From Kribbella catacumbae DSM 19601 (GTDB lineage: Bacteria; Actinomycetota; Actinomycetes; Propionibacteriales; Kribbellaceae), in NCBI RefSeq assembly GCF_000372465.1, contig NZ_AQUZ01000011.1:1-64000 (forward strand): DNA of 64,000 nt. Direction: 5' to 3'. Position 1 is the first letter of the stretch. Each line of letters opens with the position of its first letter. Made by a program: the position numbers and the translations under genes. Positions 1-8,485 of this stretch are shown piece by piece. The notes under the pieces are model-generated. The model did no database searches. It saw only the letters and a list, made by a program, of their open reading frames with translations, and was not told the DNA's origin.

Positions 1-565
1 TCGAGGTCACCAGGATGTTCCAGGTGAAGATCGGCATCCGGAACATCGTCATCCCGGGGGCCCGCATGGTGATGATCGTGGTGACGAAGTTGACCGCACC
101 GAGGATGGTGCCCAGGCCGGCCATCCACAGACCCATGATCCACAGGTCACCGCCGACGCCCGGAGAGCGGACCTCGTTCGACAGCGGCGCGTAGGCGAAC
201 CAGCCGAAGTCGGCGGCGCCACCGGGGGTGAAGAAGCCGGAGATGGTGATCAGGCCACCGAAGAGGAACAGCCAGAAGCTGAACATGTTGAGCCGCGGGA
301 ACGCGACGTCAGGGGCGCCGATCTGGACCGGCACGATCACGTTCGCGAAGCCGACGAACAGCGGCGTCGCGAACAGCAGCAACATGATCGTGCCGTGCAT
401 GGTGAAGAACTGGTTGTAGACCTCTTCGTTGACGATCTGCAGACCCGGCTTGGCCAGCTCGGCGCGGATCAGCAGCGCCATCACGCCGGCGATCAGGAAG
501 AACGCGAACGACGTGATCAGGTACAGATGCCCGATCAGCTTGTGGTCGGTGGTGGTCAGCCACTT
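1..565. repeat. Direct repeat copy 1 (ctaD 5' half)
   Basis: This segment aligns base for base (constant offset 26611) with 26612-27176, over 90 percent identical by eye. Both lie in ctaD genes of the same orientation, so they form a long direct repeat separated by about 26 kb. Confidence 0.85.
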
Positions 566-739
566 CACAGCGAACCTACCAATTCGGCGGCGGTCGTCTG
601 CAGGTGCCGTCTTTGGCTCGACACTGCCGGTCAGGGACCGTATGCGCTCTCTGTGCGCGGTGATGTGTCTGAGCTGTTCCACGAGCGATTCAGCGTCGTT
701 GGTTCCGTGCGTTCGGGTGACGGCCCTGCGCCGCTTCAC
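1..739 (-). CDS. ctaD: Cytochrome c oxidase subunit I, second copy, C-terminal part beyond window edge
   Basis: Reading the minus strand from a GTG at 739 gives an uninterrupted frame to the left edge, 246 codons. It contains the heme-copper oxidase subunit I sequence from [14 protein letters not shown] through the first membrane helices to FTWNILVTS, closely matching the complete ctaD at 25500-27260. The enzyme reduces oxygen to water in the cytoplasmic membrane and pumps protons. The first 57 or so residues are unlike the other copy, apart from a shared RRR-IG stretch just before the first helix, so coding extends upstream of the GTG at 571. GTG 739 overlaps the stop of the DksA-like frame (GTGA); GTG 682 is an alternative. 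The extension has lower third-position GC than usual, so its start is uncertain while the identity is not. Confidence 0.88.
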   Translation of the reverse strand, partial: MKRRRAVTRTHGTNDAESLVEQLRHITAHRERIRSLTGSVEPKTAPADDRRRIGRFAVKWLTTTDHKLIGHLYLITSFAFFLIAGVMALLIRAELAKPGLQIVNEEVYNQFFTMHGTIMLLLFATPLFVGFANVIVPVQIGAPDVAFPRLNMFSFWLFLFGGLITISGFFTPGGAADFGWFAYAPLSNEVRSPGVGGDLWIMGLWMAGLGTILGAVNFVTTIITMRAPGMTMFRMPIFTWNILVTS

Positions 740-1004
740 CAGTTCGCCGGCGGGTCACTGGCGGGAAATGAACCGTAGCCCCACACATCCACATCGATGT
801 CGGCCAGGGCAGTTACCGCGGCTGTCATCAACGCGGACGCCACCTCGTCCAGTGCACTATGGGATCCGGTCGACATGTCGGCGGTGAGCTCATCGAGCTG
901 TTCGGCCCGAAACTGTCGGTGTTGCTCGAGATCCGCGCGGAAGACTTCCAAATCCGTCCGGCCGTGGTATCCGCCAGTCGGACCGCATAGTTGAGTTTGG
1001 TCAC
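736..1004 (-). pseudogene. Frameshifted, truncated DksA/TraR-like gene
   Basis: A GTG at 1004 follows a strong AGGGAGG site and starts VTKLNYAVRLADTTAGR, which lines up with the N-terminus of the intact DksA-like protein at 3718-4092 (VLSYTFAAID...). After about 17 residues the similarity jumps to another frame (TDLEVFRADLEQHRQFRAEQLDEL), implying a frameshift near 955-965. The C-terminal zinc finger (CxxC...CxxC in the paralogues) is missing: the sequence reads [17 protein letters not shown] and stops. The remnant is therefore a decayed relative of the two DksA-like genes 3 kb away. Its stop codon overlaps the proposed GTG start of the ctaD copy. A sequencing error could explain the frameshift but not the lost finger. 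Confidence 0.65.
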
Positions 1005-1210
1005 GGGACCTCCCTGCATGGCAATGGGGACAGCCGGGCGGGTCGCTTCGACGCTTAGCGACCTCGACACCGGTCGGATCGTTGTCCGGCTGACGCCCAC
1101 AATGCCGCCCCACGCCCGGGGTAGACATGCCCGAGTCCGGCCAAGGGCGACCACTCTTCATTGCCGAACATCGGCAACCGAGTCGCCACCTTGATCACCC
1201 GCTGATGGCA

Positions 1211-1876
1211 TCAGGGTTCGATCAGGCCGGCTCGGATGGCGTAGCGGGTGAGGTCCAGACGATCGCGCAGGCCGAGCTTGTGCAACATGTTGGCTCGGTG
1301 TCGTTCGACCGTCTTGACGCTGATGAACAGTGCTTCTGCGATCTCCTTGGAGGAGTGGCCCTCGGCCACGAGTTTGAGCACTTCCTCCTCGCGGACGGTG
1401 AGGACCTGCTCCGGCACGCCCTCACCACGCCGAACCCGGTCCAGGTAGTCGCGGATCAGCGCGGTGACAGCGCCCGGGTAGAGGAAGGGTTCGCCCCGCA
1501 TCGCGGCCCGGCACGCTTCCACCAGATCGCGGTCGGCGACCGATTTGAGGACGTAGCCGGAGGCTCCGGATCTGAGGGCTTGGAAGAAGTACTGCACGTC
1601 GTCGTACATCGACAGCATCAAGATCCGCAGCTCCGGAAGGAGAACGGACAACTCCCGGGCTGCCTGTAGGCCGGTCATCCGTGGCATGGCGACGTCGAGA
1701 ATAGCCAGGTCGATGGGCTGGCGCCTGGCCGCAGCGATCGCTTCCGCGCCGTCGCCGGCCTCGGCGACGACGGTCAGGTCAGGTTCGCCGTCGAGGATGA
1801 GGCGCACTCCGCGACGTACCAGCGCGTGGTCGTCTGCCAGGAGAATTCGGACCGGCGATTGTCCTGGCATTGTCAT
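1211..1876 (-). CDS. NarL/FixJ-family response regulator
   Basis: Cytoplasmic DNA-binding regulator of 221 residues, the usual family length. Residues 8-125 form a receiver domain with the acidic pair D15-D16, phosphoacceptor D61 (LAILDVAMP) and a late lysine (GYVLKSVAD). Residues 155-215 form a LuxR-type helix-turn-helix (LTVREEEVLKLVAEG, SSKEIAEALFISVKTVERHR). It is translated after the histidine kinase with a 4-nt ATGA overlap, so the two are a cognate pair. The target genes cannot be told from sequence; the neighbouring oxidase and DksA-like genes suggest stress or respiratory control, which is inference. Confidence 0.95.
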   Translation of the reverse strand: MTMPGQSPVRILLADDHALVRRGVRLILDGEPDLTVVAEAGDGAEAIAAARRQPIDLAILDVAMPRMTGLQAARELSVLLPELRILMLSMYDDVQYFFQALRSGASGYVLKSVADRDLVEACRAAMRGEPFLYPGAVTALIRDYLDRVRRGEGVPEQVLTVREEEVLKLVAEGHSSKEIAEALFISVKTVERHRANMLHKLGLRDRLDLTRYAIRAGLIEP

Positions 1877-2829
1877 CCGCCATTCTGAGAGTGCGGCACG
1901 GACAGGCTCACTTGAACCCCACCTTTGGGAGCGGGCGCCAGATCCAGGTTCGCTCCGATCAGCAGGGCACGTTCACGCATCCCGCGGATCCCGGCGCCCT
2001 CGTGGGCGAGCCCGATCCCGCGGCCGTCGTCACAGATCAGCAGCCGGACAATGTCGCCGTCGCGGTAGAGACGTACCACGACCTCGGTGGCCTCAGCATG
2101 CCGGGCAACATTGGTCAGGCTTTCTTGGGTGACCCGGTAGAGCACCAGTTCTGCTTGCTGGTCCAGCTTTGGAAGGTCGGAGTCGAAGCGACGGTGTACT
2201 GCCAGCCCGGTGTGGGTGGACAGATCAGTGGTCAGGGTAGTCAGCGCACTGATCAGGCCAAGATCTTCCAGTACGCCGGGCCGCAGCCGCCGCGCGAGTC
2301 GGCGTACGTCGTCCAGGCTCCCGCGCGTGGTCTCCTGGGCGTGCTGCAGGTCCGTTCGCAGGGATGGATCCTGGGTGCGGTCAGCGGCCCGTTTCAGCTC
2401 GAGCAGCACCGCCGTCATGCTCTGCCCGACCTCATCGTGGAGTTCCTGAGCGATGCGGCGCCGCTCGCCCTCTTGCGCCGACAGGGCTCGCGCACTGCTG
2501 GTGGCACGCTCGTTCTCCAGCCTGTCGAGCATGTCGTTGAACGCCCGGACCAGATCCGGAACACCTCCGTGGCCGGCCACCGACAGGCGCTGACCTGGGC
2601 GGAGCAGATCGACCGTGGCCATCCGCCGGGTCACGCGCTCCAACGGTGCCAGGCCGACGTGCAGTAGCACGGCGTTGGCCACCAGCATCACCCCTAGACC
2701 GACGATCAGGACTACAGCCTCCGCCAGGGCCACCGGCACTGACACGGTCACCGGCGCCCACAGCAGCAACGCCGTAGCCGCACCAAGCACAACCGCATTG
2801 AGTCCAAAGATTCGCCAGAACAACGTCAT
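1873..2829 (-). CDS. Membrane sensor histidine kinase, HisKA_3 type
   Basis: Protein of 318 residues. Two hydrophobic segments at about 7-25 and 33-58 anchor it in the membrane with almost no extracytoplasmic loop, followed by a HAMP-like linker (60-110). The dimerisation domain holds the phosphorylated histidine H131 in the context IAQELHDEVGQ, typical of NarX/DesK-like kinases. The HATPase domain has the N box (ESLTNVARHAEA) and a G1 box (CDDGRGIG). The short sensing region suggests detection of a membrane or intracellular signal. ATG 2829 lies about 11 nt after AGGAAGG. It heads a two-gene operon with the regulator at 1211-1876. Confidence 0.95.
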   Translation of the reverse strand: MTLFWRIFGLNAVVLGAATALLLWAPVTVSVPVALAEAVVLIVGLGVMLVANAVLLHVGLAPLERVTRRMATVDLLRPGQRLSVAGHGGVPDLVRAFNDMLDRLENERATSSARALSAQEGERRRIAQELHDEVGQSMTAVLLELKRAADRTQDPSLRTDLQHAQETTRGSLDDVRRLARRLRPGVLEDLGLISALTTLTTDLSTHTGLAVHRRFDSDLPKLDQQAELVLYRVTQESLTNVARHAEATEVVVRLYRDGDIVRLLICDDGRGIGLAHEGAGIRGMRERALLIGANLDLAPAPKGGVQVSLSVPHSQNGG

Positions 2830-2911
2830 AGGTACCGTCGCCTTCCTCGATCACGCCTATGATCACTATCCGCGCTCTCCCCATCGCCGCCGAGGGCGGC
2901 CGACACCGGAG

Positions 2912-3721
2912 TCACTGTGGAGCCCTACCCGGGAGGCTGGGGTGGCGCTGGGCGGCGACCAAGGCGAGACCGGCGCCTCGGACAGCGGCGACCTGCGGGG
3001 CAGGAGCTGGTCGCACCGGGGCGAGCAGCCGTTTGGACAACCGGTACGTGATCTCCGGACGCAGCGCGCCGCCTCCGGTGAGCAGCGGCCCACGGTCCAG
3101 GGCATCGACAACTTGCCCACCGCAGTCAAGGCGCAGGAGATCGGTCACCGCTCCGCCGATCGACTCCACGAGATCGGCAGGGGTCGTAGTCGCGCCAAGA
3201 TCGGAAGTTCCCACCTCGAATCGACAGGCCTCCGCTACACAACCATTCACCAGCAGACCCACCTCGGTCAGGTCGGCTCCGATGTCGACCACCAGCAATG
3301 GCCGGGTCAGGTCGGCGCGTGCTCCGAGCGCGGCGGCTTTCACACTCTCGATGGTCACGATGGTGCGCGCGTCGAGCACCTCCAGCGCTGCGATGGCCGT
3401 GCTGCGGTGGAGGCCGGCGCAGAGGAGTGGGGTGGTCAAGATGACAACCGAGTACCGACCGAGGCCGGCCCGGCGGCCGAGAAGGTGATCGAGGCTCCGA
3501 GTGGCTCCGGGCAGGTCGACAACGACGCCGCGCCGCACCGGACGACAGCTACCGTCCGCGCCTGCCGGCGTGGTTGTGGGCGCGTCGATGATCAGGCCGT
3601 TGTCAGGCATCCACGCCCGAGTACGGGCGCTGCCTAGGTCGATCGCGATGCCGGTCGACCGCTGGTTGGCTGACCACGTGCCCCGCCGCCCCTGCGGGAC
3701 CGCCCTCCCAAGCATTGTCAC
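2912..3721 (-). CDS. MreB/FtsA-like actin-fold protein
   Basis: Protein of about 269 residues with the ATPase signatures of the actin/Hsp70 superfamily: phosphate-1 loop GIAIDLGSARTRAW near the N-terminus, connect and phosphate-2 region LLVVDIGADLTEVGLL, and an adenosine-like motif LLTGGGALRPEI. This is shorter than true MreB (about 340), and a divergent actin-like protein is likely. The GTG at 3721 overlaps the stop of the DksA-like gene (GTGA), so the two are translationally coupled; ATG 3715 is an alternative. Polymerisation and cell-shape function are not shown by the sequence. Confidence 0.8.
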   Translation of the reverse strand: MTMLGRAVPQGRRGTWSANQRSTGIAIDLGSARTRAWMPDNGLIIDAPTTTPAGADGSCRPVRRGVVVDLPGATRSLDHLLGRRAGLGRYSVVILTTPLLCAGLHRSTAIAALEVLDARTIVTIESVKAAALGARADLTRPLLVVDIGADLTEVGLLVNGCVAEACRFEVGTSDLGATTTPADLVESIGGAVTDLLRLDCGGQVVDALDRGPLLTGGGALRPEITYRLSKRLLAPVRPAPAPQVAAVRGAGLALVAAQRHPSLPGRAPQ

Positions 3722-4092
3722 GTGACCGCTTCTCTGAGTTGGTGGCACGGGCCGCAGTATCGGGCGTGCGGAAGGATGCGCAGTCGCCGTACGGGAATAG
3801 GTTGGTCGCAGAGGTGGCAGCTGCCGTAGTGGCCGGTGTCGATCCGGCTGAGTGCGGCGTCAACCTCGACGAGGACCGCTCGGGCAGCGGTCGCGAGCGT
3901 GGTCAACACCTCTTCGCGGGCCACTGTGTGCTGGTCAGGCGGGAGGTTGCCGTGGCTTGGCCAGATCTCGGCGAGGCCAGCCAGTTGCTCGCGCCGGAAC
4001 GTGCGCGCGTCCTCAAGGGCCGCTCGCAAAGCCACCACGTCCTCGGGAGCCAGGTGACCTTCGTCGATAGCGGCGAACGTGTAGCTCAACAC
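3718..4092 (-). CDS. DksA/TraR-type zinc-finger protein
   Basis: Protein of about 124 residues with an N-terminal helical pair (LRAALEDARTFRREQLAGL...) and a C-terminal DksA finger: GHYGSCHLCDQPIPVRRLRILPHARYCGPCHQ, giving the four cysteines CxxC...CxxC. Members of the family bind the secondary channel of RNA polymerase or other targets. GTG 4092 is chosen because AGAGGG lies 6 nt upstream and because VLSYTF aligns with the start of the frameshifted paralogue at 1004; an in-frame ATG at 4125 is possible. It overlaps the actin-like gene by 4 nt. Confidence 0.85.
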   Translation of the reverse strand: MLSYTFAAIDEGHLAPEDVVALRAALEDARTFRREQLAGLAEIWPSHGNLPPDQHTVAREEVLTTLATAARAVLVEVDAALSRIDTGHYGSCHLCDQPIPVRRLRILPHARYCGPCHQLREAVT

Positions 4093-4148
4093 ATCACACC
4101 CTCTGCAAGGCGTAAGAAGACTCATGATCCGGACAGGCCGTCGAAAGC

Positions 4149-4460
4149 TCAGGTGGCGCGCTGCTGGCAGCTGACGCAGTAGCGCACATAGGGCAGGATC
4201 TCCAGCCGTTCTACCGGAACGCGGGCGCCACAGTCCTGGCACGCACCATAGGTGCCGTCGGCAACGCGCTCTTCGGCTGCGCTGATCTCGGTCAGCACAC
4301 GCCGGATAGCGGCCGTCTGAGCCGTGAGGAGTTCCGGGTCGGCGAGGGCCGCGCCGTCCTCGATCGCGCTCAGCTGGGTGAGACGCGAGTTGCGTTCATG
4401 TCCCAGTCGCTGCCGGGTCTCGTGCACGGTCATGTTCGGGGAGCGAGCCACGGTGGTCAC
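4149..4460 (-). CDS. DksA/TraR-type zinc-finger protein
   Basis: Second intact DksA-like protein, about 103 residues from GTG 4460, which has an AGAGGA site 9 nt upstream; the ATG at 4433 has none. The helical N-terminus (ETRQRLGHERNSRLTQLSAIEDG) precedes the finger GTYGACQDCGARVPVERLEILPYVRYCVSCQQ with four cysteines. It probably modulates transcription through RNA polymerase, by family. With the neighbour at 3718-4092 and the remnant at 736-1004 it makes three paralogues within 4 kb. Confidence 0.87.
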   Translation of the reverse strand: MTTVARSPNMTVHETRQRLGHERNSRLTQLSAIEDGAALADPELLTAQTAAIRRVLTEISAAEERVADGTYGACQDCGARVPVERLEILPYVRYCVSCQQRAT

Positions 4461-4639
4461 TGAAGTACGTCCTCTCGAGGACACGGGAGTGAAGGCCGGT
4501 GACGCGGCTCCGTGCCGCTTGCCCGAGATGTGTCCTGCTTCAACCATGGTCGACACCGCACGACACGACCATCGGGGCCAGCACCCATTTGTGGCCAGGG
4601 TCAGGCTGTACACCCGACCGCAGACCCGATCGATTCCGG

Positions 4640-4797
4640 TTCGCGGTCGACCACCTCGAGTACCACAGAGCGGCGCTGGCCGGTGGTACGACCGCGGTGT
4701 TCGAGCATCATCAGGCGCTGGCCCAGCAACGGCCCAATCCCCAGTAGTACAAGGAGATCGGCGATCTGGCCAGCCAGCGAGGAATGCGTCTGGTCAT
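4640..4797 (-). pseudogene. Fragment of F420-dependent nitroreductase-family (DUF385-like) gene
   Basis: Two frames carry consecutive pieces of one protein. The first, from ATG 4797, reads MTRRIPRWLARSPISLYYWG; the second continues with PLLGQRLMMLEHRGRTTGQR followed by RSVVLEVVDRE. This is the N-terminal half of deazaflavin (F420)-dependent nitroreductase-like proteins, interrupted by a frameshift near 4735. The C-terminal half (the YVVA...W...N region) is absent. I treat it as a decayed gene with no function. Confidence 0.55.
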
Positions 4798-4926
4798 CGG
4801 TCCTTGCCTTGTGCGGGGTTGTACATCCGCTGACTCTAGGGCGCGACCGAGCCGATGGCGGGTCGATCCGTGGCTTTCGCGAGGCAAAGTCACACGTTCT
4901 CAAAGTGCGCTCAATGCAGTCGCAGC

Positions 4927-5517
4927 CTAACGCGATCTGAGGGCTTGGTAGTCGCTCGCGGTCAGCGGATCGGCGGTCAGGGCGCCGCCGGGGAGGAGGG
5001 CTTCGACGGGGGATCCGTCGCGGACGAAGGCCACTTGGTTGACCCCTGGCAGAGAGGTGACGGAGAGAACGATCTGCCCGACGATCAGTAGGTTGTCGGT
5101 AGCTGACCGGCCGTCCGTCTCGCCGCTCAGGTCGAGAATGGCCTGCTGTGCTCGTACTTCCGACACCTTCAAGTGGAGGCCAGGTGGAAGAGCGGTCGTG
5201 ATTCCGGCAGCCTCCTCGCTCTGAGTAGGCCCCGCTGCCAGCGAACCGAGGATCGCGTCGAGCCGGTCGGCGGCGGACCCGGCCGCTTCTTCACGAGCCA
5301 GACCGACCAGGCGGTCGTTGCGGACGAAGTACACGAGATATGACTTGGCCGGGTCGACGCTGGCCTGAGCCGTCGGTTCGGCGCTGCCACCCTGGCGCAG
5401 TGGCGAAGGAAGGTCGGCGGGTGGAACCCGAACAGGCGAGCTCTGTTCAGGCACGCCACAGTTGGAAAGCAGGAGCAGGCACGCGAGCAGGCTCAGGAGG
5501 ATGTGCCGCGACCTCAT
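4927..5517 (-). CDS. GerMN-domain lipoprotein
   Basis: Exported lipoprotein of 196 residues: charged start MRSRH, hydrophobic core, and lipobox LLSNC with C20 as lipidation site. Residues of about 55-165 match the GerMN fold (SYLVYFVRNDRLVGLAREE, AILDLSGE, GQIVLSVTSLPGVNQVAFVRDG). The same domain occurs in LpqB, the lipoprotein partner of the MtrA-MtrB system, but LpqB is about three times longer. The ATG at 5517 overlaps the kinase stop (ATGA). Its place behind a regulator and kinase suggests it tunes that sensor from outside the membrane; this is inferred from LpqB and CseA precedents. Confidence 0.9.
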   Translation of the reverse strand: MRSRHILLSLLACLLLLSNCGVPEQSSPVRVPPADLPSPLRQGGSAEPTAQASVDPAKSYLVYFVRNDRLVGLAREEAAGSAADRLDAILGSLAAGPTQSEEAAGITTALPPGLHLKVSEVRAQQAILDLSGETDGRSATDNLLIVGQIVLSVTSLPGVNQVAFVRDGSPVEALLPGGALTADPLTASDYQALRSR

Positions 5518-6878
5518 CGGTCGGCCTCCAGCAGTCGTACTACGAACCTCGCGCCACCACCGGGAGCTTCCGCGCACCAGACGGCTCCACGATGCGCTGC
5601 TGCTGTCTCCGCGACCAGGGCCAGGCCGAGTCCGGTACCAGAGGAGGAGCCGCGGCTGTTGCGTCCGGTGGCGAAGCGGTCGAAGATGCGCTCGCGATCC
5701 AGGCCTGGTACGCCGTCGCCGTGGTCATCGACGGTGACGACGATGTCCTCGTCGACCCGGCTGATCTGGACGGATGTCAGTCCACCGCCGTGGCGTTCGG
5801 CGTTCTCGAACAGATTGCGGAACAGCCGCCCCAGTCGCGCTTTGTCGCCGGTGGTTTCGACCTCGACTGGACCTGCCAGCAGACCCGGGTCCGCGCCGAT
5901 CTCGGTCAGGACGTGTTTGAGGAGTAGGCCGAGATCCACAGTGTCCGACGGCACCCTGTCCAGGCCCGCGTCCGACCGAGCGAGTTCCAGCAAGTCATCG
6001 AGCAGGCGGCGGAAGCGGTCCAGATCCGCGGTCACCAGATCGAGCGCGTGCCGCGATCTGGGGTGGAGTTCGAACCGGCGTGCATTCAGCAGGTCGACGC
6101 TTGCGACCAGCGTCGTCAGCGGCGAGCGAAGCTCGTGGCTCACGTCGGCCGCGAGCCGGGCATCGCGTTCGATGCGCTGCTGCAGGGTGTCCACCATGCT
6201 GTTGAAGGAGCCCACGATGGTGGTCAGCTCCGGGTCCTGGGTGGCGGGCAGACGGCTGTCGAGATGACCGCCGGCGATCTTGGCAGCGGTCGCCGCGACT
6301 CTGTTGAGTGGGGTGACGACGGACCGGCTCGCCCAGGCACCAAGGGCCGCGCCCGCGGTGGTGGCGAGCACCGCGCCGCCGATCAGGATCGCACTGAGCA
6401 GGCGAAGGATGCCTTCGAGCTCGGTGAGGGGTGCGACTTCGTAGAACTCGGCGCCGACCGAGGGGAGGGGTACTCCGATCGCCACAGCCGGTCCGTCATC
6501 GGTCCGGAACCGTTGGTGGGCAGCGTTTCCGGCCTCGATGTCGCTGCGCAGAGCCGATGGAACGGTATCGCGCTCGGTGCCGAGCTCGGAGGTGTACCAC
6601 TTGCCTTGCCAGCGCAGGATGATGGTGTTCTCCGCGGGCGGACCTGCCGAAGTCAGGACCTCGGAGATGTCCGCACCCGCGCTCTCCAGCCGTTGCTGCA
6701 CGAACTCGGCGTCTGCCATGGCCTGGTGCTGCACGACCCGTTCGCGCTGTGCCAGCAGATAGCCCCTCGCCAGCAGATAGGTACTGGCCGCGAAGACGGC
6801 CGAGACCATCAAGGCGACCGCTGCGAAGGCCAGAATCAGGCGGTGCCGCAGGCTGACCGAGCCCAGGGCGGGAGTCAT
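5514..6878 (-). CDS. Sensor histidine kinase, HisKA/HAMP type
   Basis: Membrane kinase of 454 residues. A first membrane helix lies at about 14-36, an extracytoplasmic sensor at about 40-155 and a second helix at 157-182. A HAMP domain follows (SRSVVTPLNRVAATAAKIAGG), then the HisKA H box with H248 in DVSHELRSPLTTL. The N box (RNLFENAERHGG), D box (VDDHGDGVPG), F box (IFDRFATG) and G2 box (GTGLGLALV) complete the ATP domain. ATG 6878 overlaps the regulator stop (ATGA). The order regulator-kinase-lipoprotein resembles MtrA-MtrB-LpqB and CseABC-type systems that watch the cell envelope. Confidence 0.95.
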   Translation of the reverse strand: MTPALGSVSLRHRLILAFAAVALMVSAVFAASTYLLARGYLLAQRERVVQHQAMADAEFVQQRLESAGADISEVLTSAGPPAENTIILRWQGKWYTSELGTERDTVPSALRSDIEAGNAAHQRFRTDDGPAVAIGVPLPSVGAEFYEVAPLTELEGILRLLSAILIGGAVLATTAGAALGAWASRSVVTPLNRVAATAAKIAGGHLDSRLPATQDPELTTIVGSFNSMVDTLQQRIERDARLAADVSHELRSPLTTLVASVDLLNARRFELHPRSRHALDLVTADLDRFRRLLDDLLELARSDAGLDRVPSDTVDLGLLLKHVLTEIGADPGLLAGPVEVETTGDKARLGRLFRNLFENAERHGGGLTSVQISRVDEDIVVTVDDHGDGVPGLDRERIFDRFATGRNSRGSSSGTGLGLALVAETAAAHRGAVWCAEAPGGGARFVVRLLEADR

Positions 6879-7576
6879 TGCAGGTCCAGGCGGTACCCCA
6901 GGCCGCGGACGGTGACGACGATCCGCGGCTGGCCTGGATCGCGTTCGATCTTGGTGCGCAGCCGGCGGATGTGCACGTCGACGATCCGTTCGTCGCCGTA
7001 GAAACCGTGCTGCCACACGGCTTCGAGCAGGGCCGGCCGGCTGAGAACCCGACCGGGTGCCTGAGCGAGCTCGGACAGCAGCCGGAACTCGGTGACCGTG
7101 AGCGGCACGTCTTCGCCGTCCAGCCTGGCCGCGCCACGCGCCCGGGACAGCACGAGGCTCCGGCGCGGATCGGAGTCGAGGAAAAGGTCCGGCTCGGCTG
7201 CCTCGACCGCGGTACGGAGACGGCGTCGCAGCGCACGCAGGCGGGCGGTGATCTCCTTCACCTGAAACGGCTTGGTGACATAGTCGTCGGCGCCGGCTTC
7301 CAGGCCGGCGACGATGTCGTGGGTGTCGGAACGGGCGCTCACCACCACGATAGGGATGTCGCTGCTGCGTCTGATCTCGCGGATGCAGGTGTAGCCGTCG
7401 GTGGCGCCGAGCATCAGGTCGACGATCATCAGGTCTGGCATCGCGGCGTGGGCGAGTGCCAACGCGGTCTCGGCGTCACCGGCTTCGGCTACTTCGTACC
7501 CCTCGTCCTCCAGGGCGAGGCGCAGAACGGCCCTGATTCTGTCATCGTCCTCCACGACGAGGACCTGCAGCGGCAT
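6875..7576 (-). CDS. OmpR/PhoB-family response regulator
   Basis: Protein of 233 residues. Receiver domain at 1-120 with acidic cluster E9-D10-D11, phosphoacceptor D53 (MIVDLMLG) and conserved K102 (DDYVTKPF). A winged-helix DNA-binding domain lies at about 135-232 (PLTVTEFRLLSELAQAPGRV, RIVDVHIRRLRTKIE, VVTVRGLGYRLD). It is the first gene of a three-gene operon with the kinase and GerMN lipoprotein, each overlapping the next by 4 nt. Divergent from the STAS gene, with 138 bp between them for both promoters. Confidence 0.96.
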   Translation of the reverse strand: MPLQVLVVEDDDRIRAVLRLALEDEGYEVAEAGDAETALALAHAAMPDLMIVDLMLGATDGYTCIREIRRSSDIPIVVVSARSDTHDIVAGLEAGADDYVTKPFQVKEITARLRALRRRLRTAVEAAEPDLFLDSDPRRSLVLSRARGAARLDGEDVPLTVTEFRLLSELAQAPGRVLSRPALLEAVWQHGFYGDERIVDVHIRRLRTKIERDPGQPRIVVTVRGLGYRLDLQ

Positions 7577-7714
7577 CCGTCCATGGTTGCAAACCGGACC
7601 GGAAACAGGCCGAGTGGGGCCGCCTCGTCATGTGATCGTAAAGATCCGGCCCGACTCGTCTCAAAGTCGGTGGCGGAGGCTGAGGGCAGATGTCAATCCA
7701 GTCGGAGGCGACCC

Positions 7715-8029
7715 ATGCCGAACCCTGCTCACAGCCCGCTGCCGCAGAAAGCGATCGTCACGGTGACCGACGCTCTGCTTGCCGAGGGGTTGACCGGCCT
7801 GCGCTGGCAGTTGCGAGATCTCGTCATGGACGGTGCCTGTCTGGTCGTCGTCGACGTGTCGGACGTGGATCAGATTTCCTCCACCCTGCTGGCCGCCTTG
7901 CTGGACACCCATCGGGTCTGCCGGCGGCGGGGCGGTGGCGTGGCCATCCTGCACGCGAACCGCAAGACAGCCGAACTGCTGCAGCGGACCGGCCTCGACA
8001 AGGTCTTCGCCGTCGAGGAGGCCGCGTGA
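7715..8029 (+). CDS. STAS-domain protein (anti-sigma-factor antagonist-like)
   Basis: Small cytoplasmic protein of 104 residues covering one STAS fold. It has the conserved strand-loop LVVVDVSDVDQISSTLLAALLDTHR, where the serine pair after QI corresponds to the phosphorylation site of SpoIIAA/RsbV proteins, and a C-terminal helix (TAELLQRTGLDKVFAVEEA). Such proteins bind anti-sigma kinases and free a sigma factor. GGAGG lies 7 nt before ATG 7715. No anti-sigma kinase is adjacent, so its partner is elsewhere. The next gene overlaps it by 4 nt (GTGA). Confidence 0.85.
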   Translation: MPNPAHSPLPQKAIVTVTDALLAEGLTGLRWQLRDLVMDGACLVVVDVSDVDQISSTLLAALLDTHRVCRRRGGGVAILHANRKTAELLQRTGLDKVFAVEEAA

Positions 8030-8418
8030 CCGAGCGTTCGTCCACGCCCGGCCTTCCGGTGCTGCAGGCGATCTGGAAGGGTATGCCGGTCGTCGATCGC
8101 GATGGGGCGCTGATCGGATCGGTGAAGTTTGTGCGCGAGGGTGATCCGTTCGCGTCCGTGGTCGTCAACGACAAGCCGTTCGCCGAGGAGAACCTCAACG
8201 AGGCCTTTGCCCGTGCTCTGACTTCCGTCGAGCCTCAGGTGGATCTCCCAGTTGCCGAGCAGTTGATCCGGCGCGGGTTTCTCAAGGTGGCTGGAGCCGG
8301 CCTGATGGACCACGATCGGTACGTCGCTGCTGACCAGATCGCCGAGGCCGACGAGGACATCGTATGGCTGTCCGCCAGATCCGACGAACTGGTCATCGAG
8401 CGCCAGCGCTGGATCTGA
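8026..8418 (+). CDS. Conserved hypothetical protein with PRC-barrel-like start
   Basis: Protein of 130 residues, not firmly recognised. The first 40 residues (IWKGMPVVDRDGALIGSVKFVREGDP) look like the small beta-barrel seen in PRC-barrel proteins. The rest is mixed and acidic, with no membrane segment or signal peptide. The GTG start overlaps the stop of the STAS gene (GTGA), so the two proteins are made together and may act together. A role in a stress-sigma partner switch is only a guess from context. Confidence 0.7.
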   Translation: MTERSSTPGLPVLQAIWKGMPVVDRDGALIGSVKFVREGDPFASVVVNDKPFAEENLNEAFARALTSVEPQVDLPVAEQLIRRGFLKVAGAGLMDHDRYVAADQIAEADEDIVWLSARSDELVIERQRWI

Positions 8419-8485
8419 CGGCGCACCAGGCGACCGCGCGAGAGCCTGGCAGGATTGACCCACTGGAGCACTAGCGTCGCTCCCC

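Noticed and set aside
6878..7714. Plus-strand frame continuous with the STAS protein, suggesting a fusion
   Set aside because: The upstream part is antisense to the OmpR regulator; the STAS gene has its own GGAGG and ATG at 7715.
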